A stretch of 64,000 nt of DNA from Isochrysis galbana (GCA_018136815.1 CM030945.1:1675171-1739170), one strand, 5' to 3'; positions 41,161-52,283 are shown, counted from the first letter of the stretch. Translations and numbers: made by a program. Notes: generated by a model from the sequence alone, not told the origin.

Positions 41161-42422
41161 AGATTGTCGCGGCGGTGGGCGTTGGCATGGCGCCATAAAC
41201 CACAGGTACGATGGCGTTGCATGCCTGTCATTGCCCGGCCACCAGTTTCTAGAGTCACCACAGCACCATGCACGCGATTACGCCAAGCGGGGTTCAGGAA
41301 GCAGCAGCGGCCCTTCTTCGGTTCTTCTTAGCCCCCCGTGTGGCGTGGCCCTTCCTCCCTCTTCGCCTGATTCCGCGGAGGTGATGCGAGCGCGCAAGAT
41401 GGCGCGGCTCCGCGTCACTTACGAGTCGAGCCATGCCGCCTTGGCTGAAGAAGAAGCGGAGGCGGAGATGCGAGCGCAGGTGCGAAGCCGCAGGCGGAAG
41501 ACAGAGGAGGCGGCGGTGGCCAAACTGTGGGGCGCCAAGCAGCTGTAGTAGCCTATCCCCTATGTTTATGAGAGTGAGTGTGTGTGCCATTACTTGTTCC
41601 TAGACAATTAACAATCGCATTGACAAATGCAACTTTGGCAATGACAATGTAGCTGTTTATGGTCTCCGGCTGGGGTTTATGATCTCCGGCTGAGGCCCGT
41701 CATGAGCCTTCTTCCTTTCTGGAGGGGCTCGTGCCGGCGACCGGCGACAGAGGCGGCGGGGGGTAGGACCCCGGTGCCGGATCTCTCTCCCAGGTAGTCG
41801 GTATCGGCGTGGAGCCATATGTTGTTAAACTTGCTAATGTAGCGCTCCTCCTCTAAGACTCTTTTATTTCTCTCTTTGGCGCGTCCCCCGACTCTTGTGA
41901 CGGGTCGCCTCCCTCGCGACCCTCGTTTGTTTTCGTATCTGGGAGTGGACGCTCCTTTGCTTGCCCAAGCACGTGTCTCGCATGGCTAACCACCACGTCC
42001 CACGAGCCCAAGAATTCTTCGTTTGTGGATCGTGCGGCCTTCGTGAGTGAAGTATCAGATCTATGCTATGGTCCACAGATACAAATAATGCTCGAGGCCA
42101 TGTTCTACAGATACCAATAATGCAGATCTGGGGACAGATAATATACTAATAATAACACATAATGCTACTTTTCACATAAGTGTTTACAATATATCACATT
42201 TCACAGCTCGGCTGTTCGCTGTTCACTTTACTAGTGGCGAATACGTAGGAACGAAGCAAGGCTAGGAATCAGTTAAAGTTAGTTAACCAGTTATGTATAT
42301 CAATCACTTTTAATCGGCAGTTTCAAAACCCCCTTTGACCTTTGATTAATCATCGAGTTTCTGGAAACTCAAGCCCTAGTTAACTATAGTTAATCACCGA
42401 GTTGAGCGCCCATTCAGTGATG
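41161..42422. other. Intergenic, one possible 3' coding remnant
   Basis: A frame ending at TAG 41548 finishes in a charged helical stretch ('EEEAEAEMRAQVRSRRRKTE'), which could be the last exon of an unidentified gene; it is too weak to call. Bases 41600-42420 are AT-richer with nothing recognised. Confidence 0.3.
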
Positions 42423-42700
42423 TGTTGCGGGTTGCGGGTAAAGGTGGTTGCTCATTTCCCCTTGTACTTGTACTACATTTCCCTCGCCGTTAGGTCTTCC
42501 CGCGTGGCTCCCTCTCCGTCGCCACGCCCCGATGCCCCCTCCCCGCATTGCGTTTCGTTTTTTTTCTCCCGCCGCCATTAGCATTAGGATTCCCCGCGTG
42601 ACTCCCTCTCTGTTGTCACGCTCCGACGCCCCCCTCCTTGCATCGCCCGTTAGGTTCGTCTCTTCGTCTCCCCTCCCCCTCCCCGCGGGGGTCTCCCCTC
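42423..42700 (+). mobile_element. Partial LTR, family of 8589-9124
   Basis: 'tgttgcgggttgcgggtaaa' followed by 'ggttgctcatttccccttgt' and repeated 'gttaggt', 'cgcgtg' and 'tcacgctccgacgccccc' blocks matching 8589-8760. The 3' part is missing. Confidence 0.65.
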
Positions 42701-42759
42701 CTCTCTCCCCTCATCGCGCCTCGCGGCCAATTCTCCGCGCTCGCGCGCGCTCACTGAGC

Positions 42760-42890
42760 CGCTGCGGTCGGAGGTTGCGAAACAGATTCTCACACTGAAG
42801 CACATCAGTGGCACCAATATGGTGGCGGTTCTCCTCACCAAACCGTGCCCGCGCAATCAGTTTCACCGCCTGCTCAACATCCTTGACTCT
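42760..42890 (+). pseudogene. Copia-type RNase H C-terminal remnant
   Basis: The plus-strand translation 'LKHISGTNMVAVLLTKP' resembles the end of copia RNase H (H-x-x-T/S-x-x-x-x-A-D-x-L-T-K; compare 'HVSTEHMAADFLTKW' at about 60468-60512). The catalytic Asp position is Val/Leu here, so it is dead. No flanking pol sequence is recognisable. Confidence 0.5.
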
Positions 42891-44110
42891 TTCTCCACGC
42901 GACCTCACTTGCACATCCTCGATGATGATGATGCCATCCCAGCTCGTGATCCTCGTCTTGGGGCTACCCAAAGTGGAGCACGTCACTCTTGGCCGGCTAC
43001 GATTGTTTGCCCTGGAGAACGAGGCTTCCATTAGGAGTGCCCAAACAGCTTCAATCCTTCGGTCCCCTCAGGGCGTGTACGTAGAATTAAAAGCAAAAAA
43101 CAGGGCATCTGCGCGCCCGGAGGAATCGAGGAATCCGTGGCATGAGCGGTGGCGAGTTGCCGGTCCACCCCCTAAATTGTGGGTGCTCCTATAGTTACGC
43201 ACCAAAGGGGGGGGGGGTTAAAATTGGACTCAGGTTGCACCATCTCCATGGGCCATGGGTACGCGTGAGAATGCTGCATTAGAAGTAGGGAAGGAAAAGG
43301 GAGAGGCAAACACGGGAGCAGGCACATGTTTCATAGATGGGTATCTATGCATTTGCGACCGGCGATCTAGGGCAACATTAACATTCACAAAGACGCACTC
43401 TAAACTGTGTGGCTGAACTCCTCCAAAACGTGTGGCCGAACTCCTCCAAGCTGGAGGACTGTGCGCGTCAGTCGACAACGAGCATCAGACGGCCTATGGG
43501 TAGGGACACTCAACATATAGCACTCCGCACAACAGCACGCGCGGGGTACTGCAACCCGACTGATTGCAGCCCCTGGGCCCCGGCCATTATTTGTGGCGAC
43601 AAACATGCAACTGGCCTCCTGCATGCCGACCACGGTACCCCTAGCCAGGGCCAACAATATCAAAAACCATCACACCATATTAAGATGAGGTACGCGGCAC
43701 CCTCTATCGAAAGTGGCTGCGAAGGTCATCTCGAGCACAGGAGCATAGTCGCATTCTCGAGGAGGATGTGGGCGCCGTGTTCGACGGTGCAGTCGTCCTC
43801 GTCCAAGCAGTCTACCTATGGGGTTGAGCGGCGGCTTCTCTGCGCTGCAGGATGTCGCCCAGCTCGCTCTCCTAATGTGTGGGCGTTGGCCCTGTTGGGC
43901 AGGAAGGGGGCCACGAGCCGGCCTCTTGCATCCGGAGATGTGCTTAGTGTGGCCGCATGGTGTGGTGTGCGGCTGCCATCTTGTTCGCGTTTCTCGTACG
44001 TGCTGAGCCTGAGGACGGCGGGCGCGAGGCTCCCGTGAGGGGCTGATGGCATGCTCCGGCCGTGCACGCAAACCGCCCAGCCGCCTCCCCCGGCCGACCG
44101 CCTCTCTTGC
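42891..44110. other. Intergenic, no recognised gene
   Basis: Several frames but no domains. A short tandem 'ggccgaactcctccaa' type repeat lies at about 43408-43450. Nothing else supported. Confidence 0.3.
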
Positions 44111-44119
44111 CGCCCGTCC

Positions 44120-44296
44120 TACCTGGTCTCTCTCTCTCCCCCTCCCTCTCTGTCTGTCTCTCTCCCTCTCTCTCTCTCCCTCCTTCCCCCTCTCTCTCCC
44201 TCTCCCTCTCGTAGAGGGGCCCCGCGTGCCCTGGGGGCGAGAGAAGAGGAAAGTGGAAGGAGGTTTTCTCCGTCTCCGCGGGGAAAGGCCATGTAG

Positions 44297-44353
<57 letters not shown>

Positions 44354-44383
44354 GTCTCTCCTTCTCTCTCTGTCTCTCTGTCT

Positions 44384-44422
<39 letters not shown>

Positions 44423-44600
44423 GGAATTGGGAGCGGGAAACGGGGCGGTGGAGGGGGCTGGGGTTTTCTTACTGTGAGAGGGAGAGCCGATCTGCTTCCG
44501 AGCTCAACGTCTCCCTCCCCCCACAGGGGGAGAGGCGGAGACGGAGAGTAGAGAGTACAGGGAGAGACAGAGAGAGAGAGAGAGAGAGAGGAGGAAAGGA
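44120..44600. repeat. CT-rich tracts and (CT)n array, then GA-rich
   Basis: Pyrimidine-rich at 44128-44212, (CT)n at about 44298-44420, then GA-rich from about 44530. Frames here are repeat products. Confidence 0.8.
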
Positions 44601-45860
44601 GCGCGGGGGAAGGGAAAGTTACTCCGAGCGAGGCGAGAACGCCGGCGGGAGAGAGAAGAGAGATTTGATGGAGATGGGGGAGATCAACTCTTGGTGCGAG
44701 TCAGAAGAGATGAGACGGGCAGGCAGAGGGTAGTTCAGCGGAGACGAGGAACATGAGAAACATGGAGAGGCGAGAGAGAGGGGCTTCTGTCCCAGTGTAT
44801 TATTCTCTCCTCTTCTTCTTCTCCTCATACCCCCAACTCCCCCCCCCGCCCCACTCTCTCTCTTCTCCCCGCCTGGTCTCTCTCGCCCGCCTCGAGCCGC
44901 TGCGCTGCCCAAAGACTTCGACAAACTCGGCGACAATCTCGCGCCATCTCGTCGGGGGTACTGCTGCGACCGCTCGCCTCCCGACGAGGTCCACTAAGTA
45001 AACCTCTTGAGATCGCCGAGGCTCCCGATCTCGGCCCATGATCTGGCCCTTATCTCGCCGTGTCCCGTCGGGCAACGCTGGTGGCGTCTCTAGCCCGCCG
45101 GCACGGCTTAAGGGGCGGCCCTCGTCCGCCCACGAGAGGCCAAAGCCGCCCCCCGCCGCCAGTCGAAGCGGAGGATTCGATTCTCACAAGTAGGGAACAT
45201 TGTCGAATCCCACGGGACGGGCAGAGGGGGGCGGGGGGGGGGGAAGGCCGGCGCCCCAACCGGTATCTCTGCACCCTAACTGCCTGCTAGTGCCTAGTGC
45301 CTAAAAAAAACATTCTTGAAGGTGCCCGCTAAGTTGCCCTTGACCAAACTTGCTCTTTGGTCTTACCCAACTTGCCTTGCTAACTTGCTGCAGTTCTTAC
45401 CCAACTTGCCATCCAACTTGCTCTAACTTGTGCGTTGAACTCTAACCTCTAACCTCTAACTTCTAACTTGTAACTTGCTCTCACTTTCACTTTTTTTTGC
45501 GTTGACGTTGGCGTTGAACGTTGAACTAGTTCATCTTATTAATTATTAAAAACATTCCTGAAGGTGGCATCTTATTAATTATTAAGCACAAGAGCACAAG
45601 TGAACATTTTAGTGAACGGGCACATCAGACTACCATCACAAATCACACCATCACGTGAACGGATATAGTGCACGGTGATCGGTGCACTCCATTGGCGAAT
45701 CATCATTTGCGCCCCCGTATCCCATATCCATATCGACTCACGGCCACACAGTCGACAGTCGACACCAGCCCACCACAATCCACACAACAACAATAGCCCG
45801 GTCACTCACTATGTGGGTGCGGAGGGAACCATTCTAAACCTTTTAATAGTCTCACCGCAC
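44601..45860. other. Intergenic, possible retroelement trace and heptamer repeats
   Basis: On minus, about 44890-45060 reads 'VYLVDLVGRRAVAAVPPTRW' then 'EIVAEFVEVFGQ', reminiscent of the linker before RT in gypsy elements, but too short to call. 'aacttgc' motifs and 'ctctaac' heptamers occur at 45340-45480. Nothing else. Confidence 0.3.
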
Positions 45861-46568
45861 TGTCAGAGCAAGGCTAATCTCACTCTTGGAGATTGCCTGC
45901 GAGGGCGCGCCGGCAGCTAGCGCGGAATGCGGTTCTTGGTGGGAGCTCATGGAGCTTTCCTCGGGAGTGACTACGGGCATGGTGATCGACGCACGACGTA
46001 CGACGCACGGAGGGCGCGGAAGTGTGGAAGGAGGCTTGTGGGAGGTGGTGGCAGGCGACTGGGGGTGGCTCAGGCTCAGGCGCGTGCTTGACTTGTATTG
46101 ACTCGTTGACTCGGGGTATAGACTCGGGAACCCGGGGGGACTCGCTTGGGAACACGGTGGGCCTCGCCGAAGGCCGAAGTTGCTACAAAAAGCTCGAGGG
46201 CACGGAGCCACACAAACTAACCCAAACGGGGCGAAAACTAACCACACCTGGACGGACGGCCAGGCGTCGGCACCAGGGCAACTCAGCAACGCGCAGACAT
46301 GCGACAGAGGGGAGGCCGACACAACGAGGGCAGATCTCGTTGGGGAGATATGACCGATAGACGAGAGAAGACAAAATACGGTCATGGAACATTTGATGAC
46401 ATCAAGAGAGGGTAAGAGAAGAGGGCCGGAGGCGACGGACGGCGGACGGCACGCCGAGGGAAAGAACCTGCCGCGGGGGGGGGCGAGGGACCGAGGGCAC
46501 GGCGGGGCAGCGTGGGAGGGCGCGAGGCCAATCTCGGAGCGAGATCGCGTCCTTTCCCTCGCGGGAGG
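45861..46568. repeat. TGTCAGAG-family repeat, longest copy
   Basis: About 708 bp starting 'tgtcagagcaaggc'. It joins the 330-bp unit duplicated at 14101/14474 to the segment seen at 15058-15185 through a unique 230-bp middle. The reversed copy at 52610-53201 has the same order with an internal deletion, so this is probably the parental structure. No coding domain; LTR-like ends are possible. Confidence 0.75.
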
Positions 46569-46990
46569 TTTGCCAAGTAGATACCTAATATCTTATATCT
46601 AGATATTAGGCTAAGGCTAACATGTTCACTAAGTAGTCAGTAGAGGACAAGGGGAGTGCCGTAACGCGGGTAGTGAGGGTAGAGGAAAAAAAAAATCTTC
46701 TTAAAATTCCCCGCTACGCGTGCGGCGTGAGGCAGTGTGCTAGTGTACCTCCCTACTACCCAACCTTAACCCCTGACAACCCCCTCCCCCTTTCCCAGTT
46801 CCCTCTTTATCGGAGAAGCTGGTTCCGGGGAGGCCGCGCGCGCTGCTTCGGCCGGGAGTTGGAGAGAAGGGGGCTGGAGACTGTGATTCGTCCTTTATGC
46901 TAGTGCTAATTCGGGTTGCCTTCCATTGTATATCGTGGGATCCTCATTGATATCCCCTGCGGTTTCTTCTAAGACGCGGTATTAAGTGCC

Positions 46991-49714
46991 TCAGGTGATG
47001 TTACGGATGTCTAGACCTCTCGCCGCCTGCAGGAGGTCTTCCGATGTTCCTAGGTTGAACTCCTTGTCCACCGTGTAGAGCGGACTTATCAATTTCTTAA
47101 TGTGTTTGTTGCTCGGGGCGTGTAGCCCCATATTCTCTCGTTGTTTTTTCAGCCTCTGAAAGAACCCGACTTTCGCCGTTACTAATAGGTGGTATCTCGC
47201 AAGGATCGCTCTTAAGATCGATCTAACGGACCTGCCGTCCGCGTTGCCATATTGGATGTTATAAAAGTCAGTTAGGATGTACCTCCACGCCAGGATGCCT
47301 AAGTATCCTGAGGAGGGGTGCGGTCTGTCCACTTGATAGCAGAAAAGTCGTTGGGCTGTTTCGGATCCCGGCCTAAGGCTAATCCCCAGAAGTCCTTCTA
47401 TGAATTCAAAGATGGGCTCCGTCGCGATACATGAGGCCAGGTGGGTGGAGCTTTCAGGGGCCGTGCCGCAAAAGCGGCATGTTGGATCGTCAGCAAAGCG
47501 GTTCGCTGTAGCTAACCTCCTATGTAGGACATGTTTGAAATGCAAATAAGAGTCTCTAGGCGTCAAAAAGTTATATTTGTATAATTGCGATATTTGTTTC
47601 CACTTTCCCGAGAGGACCGGTAACCTTTTTTCCCATCTTAGTGTGGATTTTTGTGTTTTGGTTTTCCTCAAAGCGAGGAACGCTTTAGTCAAGTCCCTGA
47701 CACTTACGTCCTCTAGTGTTGTACGCGTGCCGTTTAGCATGTATTCTTGGGGTAACGGGTACGCCGTTTCCGCCGGGCCGTCGTACGCACGCCCCCACTT
47801 CAGCGGGGTGTGAAGTTCGTCGGGCAGTAGTTGCGGGCTAATCCGCTCGTGGATGTGGGGCTCTCCCATGACATTGAGCTGGACTTTGTGGTAGTCGCCT
47901 CTTCGGCGCAGATAAAAGTTATGGTCTATGTCCACTAGGATCTCGCCTAGATCGTGTGCGTCCGGATCTTCCTGAGGGACTATCCCTTGCTCCTCTGGAG
48001 CCGGGGGCGGAGACTTCGCTTTTTTTCTAAGAAGGTTCATATAATCGAAAGTGGTATGTATTAGTCTTGATCTCGTCCATTCAGAAATCTTTTCCCACGA
48101 TTTAAGAAAGGGGCCTACCGATATGTAATTTCCCCTATGGCGTATCCAACGTTCTCCGCCCGGCAGGTAAGCCGCGCATTCTTCCATAGTGTAAACGTCC
48201 CCCGTATCCGGGTTTATGGTGTTGTGAACAATAACTGTCTGTAGAGACTCCCATTTCGACCTATGTGAGTGATGAATAGCCGGAGGCTTGTGGAAAAGAT
48301 TGTGCCATATCGGGGAGCCCTGAGTGCCTTCTCGTGTGATTTCTCCCCTAAGGAAGTTGATACTTCTGAAATTTTCCAGCGCGTGCTTCCAGAAGGCCGG
48401 GAGCGTGTTATTGCCGCGAATGCTAGCCGTGAGGCTCTTCGAGTCGACCTTCGAAAAGACCGCCGCTCGCCCTAAGGGGGTGCGGCTGAACCATTGATCC
48501 AAGACTATCTTCCATTCCGCCATTGACGGGTTAAGATATCGGACTATCCATATCGCTTGGAGCGCCCTCGTGTGTTCGGCCATGGGAAGTAGTCCGACCC
48601 CCAATAGGGGCCCGTCATCGCTTGTGCCTACCCTCGGATATGCCGGAAGGGTTATCCACTTCCGACCCTCTTGCGAGGAGCCTAGCTCGTCCGCCTGAAG
48701 TCGGGGAGACCTATCCCACAGTATAGTTTGAACGTCCGAGTCTATGGCCTCCATGAACCATGCCGGAGGAGTGGACGTGGATAGCCAATATCTCGGCGTC
48801 CCGTAGATTATAAAGTTCACTAGTAGTGTCCTCCCGTGAATGGAGAGACTCTTCAGACCTCTCCATGTTGCGACCTTTTTCTTAAGCTTTGCGTATAGCT
48901 TCTCCCAGAAGGAGTCGTTTTCTAGCCCTTCCCAGAAAGGGACTCCTAGAATGGTCGCATACTCGCCTTCGCCGAGTGTTTTAAGATAAGCTAGCGTCTC
49001 GGGGACCTGCGCCCCTGTAAGCGATCCCATTCTTATTAGTATACTCTTGTTTTTGTTCACCCTAGCCCCGGTGGCGGTTCCATAGCTCTCTAAGATGTGC
49101 ATCGCCCTCTCAAGTGACTCGAAAGAGCTCGCTAAAATTTGCGTGTCGTCGGCAAACTGCGAAAGCCTTAACTCTCTAGGTCCTATTGTGATTCCCTTCA
49201 TCTCAGGGTCGGCGTTGACTAGTCTTGTTAGGCCTTCGGCCACTAAGAGAAAAGCTAGGGGCGATAGCGGGCACCCTTGGGGCATGCCGCAATGTATCGT
49301 GAAGGGATTGCTGCGTCTACCATTGGCCTTGATCCATCTGATCGGAAGGGAATCCGCGTTAGTTAATAGTGTTAGCCATCTAGAGTAACCGGGGCCGAAG
49401 CCCAATGCCTGTATCGCTTTATGATAATAATCCCAACTGACTCTATCGAAGGCTTTCTCCCAGTCTATCGCCAGGGCTAGTCCCTCTTCGTCTGCGTCAT
49501 CCAGGTATGCTTGCACTAGCTTTAGCAGATGGGTGGCTTCGCCTATCATCCTCCTAGGCACAAAGCCCACTTGCTCCTTGGAGATGATCGTATGTATCGT
49601 CTTTTTGAGTCTGTTAGCTAGGATCCTGGCGAGGATTTTGTAGTCCGTTTGGAGCAACGTTATTGGTCTATAATTCCTCGGGTCCCTGGGTTTTGGCTCG
49701 CTGTTGGTTGCCCC
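46991..49714 (-). CDS. Non-LTR reverse transcriptase ORF (endonuclease part missing)
   Basis: Open from the stop at 49715-49717 to TGA at 46991, with no ATG at its beginning; the frame opens 'SEPKPRDPRNYRPITLLQTD'. RT motifs in order: 'YKILARILANRL', 'LAIDWEKAFDRVSWDY' (motif A Asp), 'GMPQGCPLSPLAF' (motif B) and 'LRLSQFADDTQIL' (motif C, F-A-D-D). The thumb and a long C-terminal region follow, with a Cys/His cluster 'CRFCGTAPESSTHLASC' about 210 residues from the end. No apurinic-endonuclease or restriction-like nuclease domain is seen. The frame directly abuts the end of ORF1, so the copy looks internally deleted and probably needs help in trans or is dead. Confidence 0.85.
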   Translation of the reverse strand, partial: GATNSEPKPRDPRNYRPITLLQTDYKILARILANRLKKTIHTIISKEQVGFVPRRMIGEATHLLKLVQAYLDDADEEGLALAIDWEKAFDRVSWDYYHKAIQALGFGPGYSRWLTLLTNADSLPIRWIKANGRRSNPFTIHCGMPQGCPLSPLAFLLVAEGLTRLVNADPEMKGITIGPRELRLSQFADDTQILASSFESLERAMHILESYGTATGARVNKNKSILIRMGSLTGAQVPETLAYLKTLGEGEYATILGVPFWEGLENDSFWEKLYAKLKKKVATWRGLKSLSIHGRTLLVNFIIYGTPRYWLSTSTPPAWFMEAIDSDVQTILWDRSPRLQADELGSSQEGRKWITLPAYPRVGTSDDGPLLGVGLLPMAEHTRALQAIWIVRYLNPSMAEWKIVLDQWFSRTPLGRAAVFSKVDSKSLTASIRGNNTLPAFWKHALENFRSINFLRGEITREGTQGSPIWHNLFHKPPAIHHSHRSKWESLQTVIVHNTINPDTGDVYTMEECAAYLPGGERWIRHRGNYISVGPFLKSWEKISEWTRSRLIHTTFDYMNLLRKKAKSPPPAPEEQGIVPQEDPDAHDLGEILVDIDHNFYLRRRGDYHKVQLNVMGEPHIHERISPQLLPDELHTPLKWGRAYDGPAETAYPLPQEYMLNGTRTTLEDVSVRDLTKAFLALRKTKTQKSTLRWEKRLPVLSGKWKQISQLYKYNFLTPRDSYLHFKHVLHRRLATANRFADDPTCRFCGTAPESSTHLASCIATEPIFEFIEGLLGISLRPGSETAQRLFCYQVDRPHPSSGYLGILAWRYILTDFYNIQYGNADGRSVRSILRAILARYHLLVTAKVGFFQRLKKQRENMGLHAPSNKHIKKLISPLYTVDKEFNLGTSEDLLQAARGLDIRNIT

Positions 49715-50732
49715 TTAGCACGTGGAAACCCTCGCGCTCGAGCGAGTTGGCCAAATGCCTAGTCTTGGTCTTAAAAGCCTTGATCGGATCAAAGATGCGA
49801 AAAACAATGTAGGTCGCCACCTCTTTTAGGGAGGACCGGATAGCGCTCGACTTACGAGGGGCCGAGTCGATTAACGCGCCATAGGTGATTCCAAATTCAT
49901 GCGGGATTCCCGAGAGGGCTGTGTTAACTTTGTCTCCGTATGCGGCCTTGAATTGATCGTGTGCGTCTTCATCGACATAGAAGATCCATGGGCCTTTGCG
50001 GCCTTTGTCCATGCCATCTGGAGTTGCGTCTAGGCCTTCCAGCCTAGAGAGGAGGAATTTCATGAAGGTGGCGACATCCTCGCTCTTGATGTCCTTTTTG
50101 TCATCAGCTAGCTGAGCTAGCTGGATGAAAAAAGGCGTGTCTTCAGGCTCCTCTTCCTCATCAGGTGGAGGAGAAGCAAAAGGGGTGGTGTTGTGGAGAG
50201 TCGGCTTTGGATCCGACTGAGGATCCGCCCGCTTGCGCGATGGCTGCTGTGGTTGTTGGGCTTGTGGCTGCTGGGCCTGCTGGGCTGGAACCTTCCCTTT
50301 GTGACCATGCGCAGCTTGCGCGTATGTCCTGGCTGCCTGAGTTGGTTGTTGGTTTGAGGGCGCAAAGGCCCCCAATATGGATTGTTGTGTTAAGTGCCCG
50401 CCCCCGAGGGGTGCACTGATGGTAGGAGTGGCCGCCATGGGGGTGGCAGCAGAGCTGCCACCTCCCATGGGGAGTCCTTGAGTTGGTGGAGGAGCGGAGG
50501 GGTTGGGTGGCAGGGCTTTGCCCTGGGTCTGGTTGTCACCAGGGAACAGGACTCTGCCTGTTCCCTGGTTCTGTGGCAGCTTGGGAGGCGAGGGCGGTGC
50601 CGTCATGTCGACGTCGTTGTCAGGCGGCGCGGCGGCCTGTGGGCGCTTGGGCTCCGGCGGTTTGGGGCGGCCCCGTTGGGGCGTCGTGGCGGCGGGGGGC
50701 TGGGAGGTGGGAGCGGTCGGCGCGCGCTCCAT
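49668..50732 (-). CDS. Non-LTR element ORF1-like protein
   Basis: A 354-residue ORF from ATG 50732 to the stop near 49668; it overlaps the first codons of the RT frame by about 45 bases in another frame. The N-terminal 190 residues are Pro/Gln/Ala-rich ('AQQPQAQQPQQPSRKR'), then an acidic stretch ('DEEEEPEDTPFF') and a folded-looking part ('ATFMKFLLSRLEGLDATPD', 'IFYVDEDAHDQFKAAYGDK'). No zinc knuckle or RRM is recognised. Order and strand fit an ORF1 nucleic-acid-binding protein. The end ('RAKTQGPEEL') lies at the deletion junction, so the natural C-terminus may be lost. A diverged piece of the same ORF lies at 4111-4252. Confidence 0.65.
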   Translation of the reverse strand: MERAPTAPTSQPPAATTPQRGRPKPPEPKRPQAAAPPDNDVDMTAPPSPPKLPQNQGTGRVLFPGDNQTQGKALPPNPSAPPPTQGLPMGGGSSAATPMAATPTISAPLGGGHLTQQSILGAFAPSNQQPTQAARTYAQAAHGHKGKVPAQQAQQPQAQQPQQPSRKRADPQSDPKPTLHNTTPFASPPPDEEEEPEDTPFFIQLAQLADDKKDIKSEDVATFMKFLLSRLEGLDATPDGMDKGRKGPWIFYVDEDAHDQFKAAYGDKVNTALSGIPHEFGITYGALIDSAPRKSSAIRSSLKEVATYIVFRIFDPIKAFKTKTRHLANSLEREGFHVLRGNQQRAKTQGPEEL

Positions 50733-50899
50733 CGCTAAAACTATAACAATAGTTTTCGGTAGTGAGGGTAGAGGAAGGGAATGGGGCGTGGCTACAGCAG
50801 CGAACCCAAGTACCACGCGCGAGGCGGAGATATTAAAAGTTTTTTTTCGAAGAGCCCTGTATTGTTATGACATCCTAAACCCCAGTTTTCAAACGCGAC

Positions 50900-51430
50900 T
50901 CAAACAGCATCCACCCCCTTTTCAAGCATTTGAACAATCTGATCGTACTTTCTCTTCTCGTCGAGCTCGCCCTTCTCCTCACCGTCGGCACCCCCTGAGG
51001 CCGCAGCAAGCGCGAGAAGCTCGGCTTGCCTCTCCTTGGCGAGCTCGACTGGTGTCTTCCCGTCGATCTTGTCCCTTGCAGCGATGATGGTATTGGTCTT
51101 CCCGTCCTTCTTTGCCTGCAGCAGGATTTGCTCGACAATCTCCTTGTCGACCTGAGGGGTGTGGAGGAAGTATAAGTCGTGGGCGAAGGGGAGGCGGTGA
51201 GACGGTGAAAGCAGCTGCACCCGACCCCCCTCCCCCATAATGCCTCGGCACCGCTCGTCTCGCCTCACCTGCGGCTTGAGAGAGCCCCAACAAGCGATGT
51301 GGAGCGGCGTCCACGCACGCAGAGTGTCTGCGGGGACGCTGTAGTCGGCGCCCCCTTTGACGAGCTCCTTCACCTTTGCGATCTCGCCGCGGCGCACGCA
51401 GTTGCGCAGCTCGTAGTCTGGCGCGCCCAT
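50900..51430 (-). CDS. Small ankyrin-repeat protein (two exons)
   Basis: Exons 51269-51430 and 50900-51151 (GT-AG intron of 117 bp) join to 137 residues, ATG 51430 to TGA 50900. 'ELRNCVRRGEIAKVKELVKG' with 'TLRAWTPLHIACWGS' is a classic ankyrin repeat (x-x-G-x-TPLHxA). The exon junction falls right after it. Exon 2 gives a second, weaker repeat ('VEQILLQAKKDGKTNT', 'KIDGKTPVELAKERQAELL'). The rest is a charged helix ending 'YDQIVQMLEKGVDAV'. It probably mediates protein contacts; no catalytic part is present. It lies about 170 bp from ORF1 of the non-LTR element, apparently undamaged. Confidence 0.8.
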   Translation of the reverse strand: MGAPDYELRNCVRRGEIAKVKELVKGGADYSVPADTLRAWTPLHIACWGSLKPQVRRDERCRGIMGEGGRVQLLSPSHRLPFAHDLYFLHTPQVDKEIVEQILLQAKKDGKTNTIIAARDKIDGKTPVELAKERQAELLALAAASGGADGEEKGELDEKRKYDQIVQMLEKGVDAV

Positions 51431-51579
51431 CGCGGCCGCAGCGTCGACCACCACCTGGCGGCGCGGCGAGCCGCAACGTCATACCGGAGGGGGGGGGGGC
51501 GTCGCTCTTGTGGCTTGTAGGGCGTAGGGCGAGGCGAGAATATTACCACTACTACTAGCTACAATACCGGCCAGTGTAC

Positions 51580-52283
51580 AAAAAAAATCTTCTGAAAATT
51601 CTCCGCTACGTGTACGGCTTGAGGCAGCGTGCTAGTGAACCTCCCTACTACCCATCCTTAACCACCGTCAACCCCTTTCCCCTTCCCCAGTTCTCTCTTT
51701 AACGGAGATACTAGTTCCGGGGCCACCGTGCGCTCTGCTTCTGCTTCGGTCAGCAGTTGGAGAGAAGGGGGTGGGAGACTGTGGATTCGTCTACTCAATG
51801 GCCTGGCTCTTAATTCTCTTGTTCTCGTAATTTCTTCCCATCAGTCCGTCAGTGGTGTTCCCCGGTTCACCACGTTAAGGTTCTAAATCCTATCCCTTTT
51901 AGGTTAGATTTCGCACGTCTAGCCGTCTACCGTCTAGCTCTCTTGCCGCCTGTAAGAGGTCGTCAGAGATTTGTAGGTTAAAGTCTTTGTCTACCGTGTA
52001 GAGGGGACTTATCATTTTCCTGATGTGCTTGTTGCTCGGGGCGTGCGGCCCCAGATACTCCCGTTGTTTTTTCATTCAGCCTCTGCCTCTGGAAGAATCC
52101 GACTTTCGCCGTCACTAACAGATGATACCTCGCTAGTAGCGTTCTCAAAATCGTTCTGACGGGCCTGCTGTCCGCATTGCCATATTGAATATTGTAAAAG
52201 TCCGTCAAGATATACCTCCATGCCAGGATAGCGAGGTATCCCGAGGAGGGGTGAGGTCTATCTATCTGGTAACAGAAAAGACG
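51580..52283 (-). mobile_element. 5'-truncated non-LTR element copy
   Basis: On minus, 51930-52283 encodes the C-terminal part of the RT ORF ('ILTDFYNIQYGNAD', 'LARYHLLVTAKVGFFQR' equivalents) with frameshifts. The 3' untranslated region runs to an A-run at 51580-51588 (sense-strand T-tail). The 5' truncation point abuts a G-run at 52284. Confidence 0.85.

Larger units (their letters stand above)
46684..50760 (-). mobile_element. Non-LTR (LINE-type) element, internally deleted
   Basis: On minus: ORF1 (49668-50732), a joined RT ORF (46991-49714), then a 300-bp 3' untranslated region ending at an A-run (46686-46695 on plus), that is an oligo(T) tail on the sense strand. The endonuclease domain expected at the start of ORF2 is missing. 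Related 3' ends lie at 51580-52283 and 61918-62844. The 5' limit is approximate. Confidence 0.85.

Noticed and set aside
44890-45060. Possible gypsy linker fragment on the minus strand
   Set aside because: Only about 40 suggestive residues and no neighbouring protease or RT; noted in the intergenic entry but not called.
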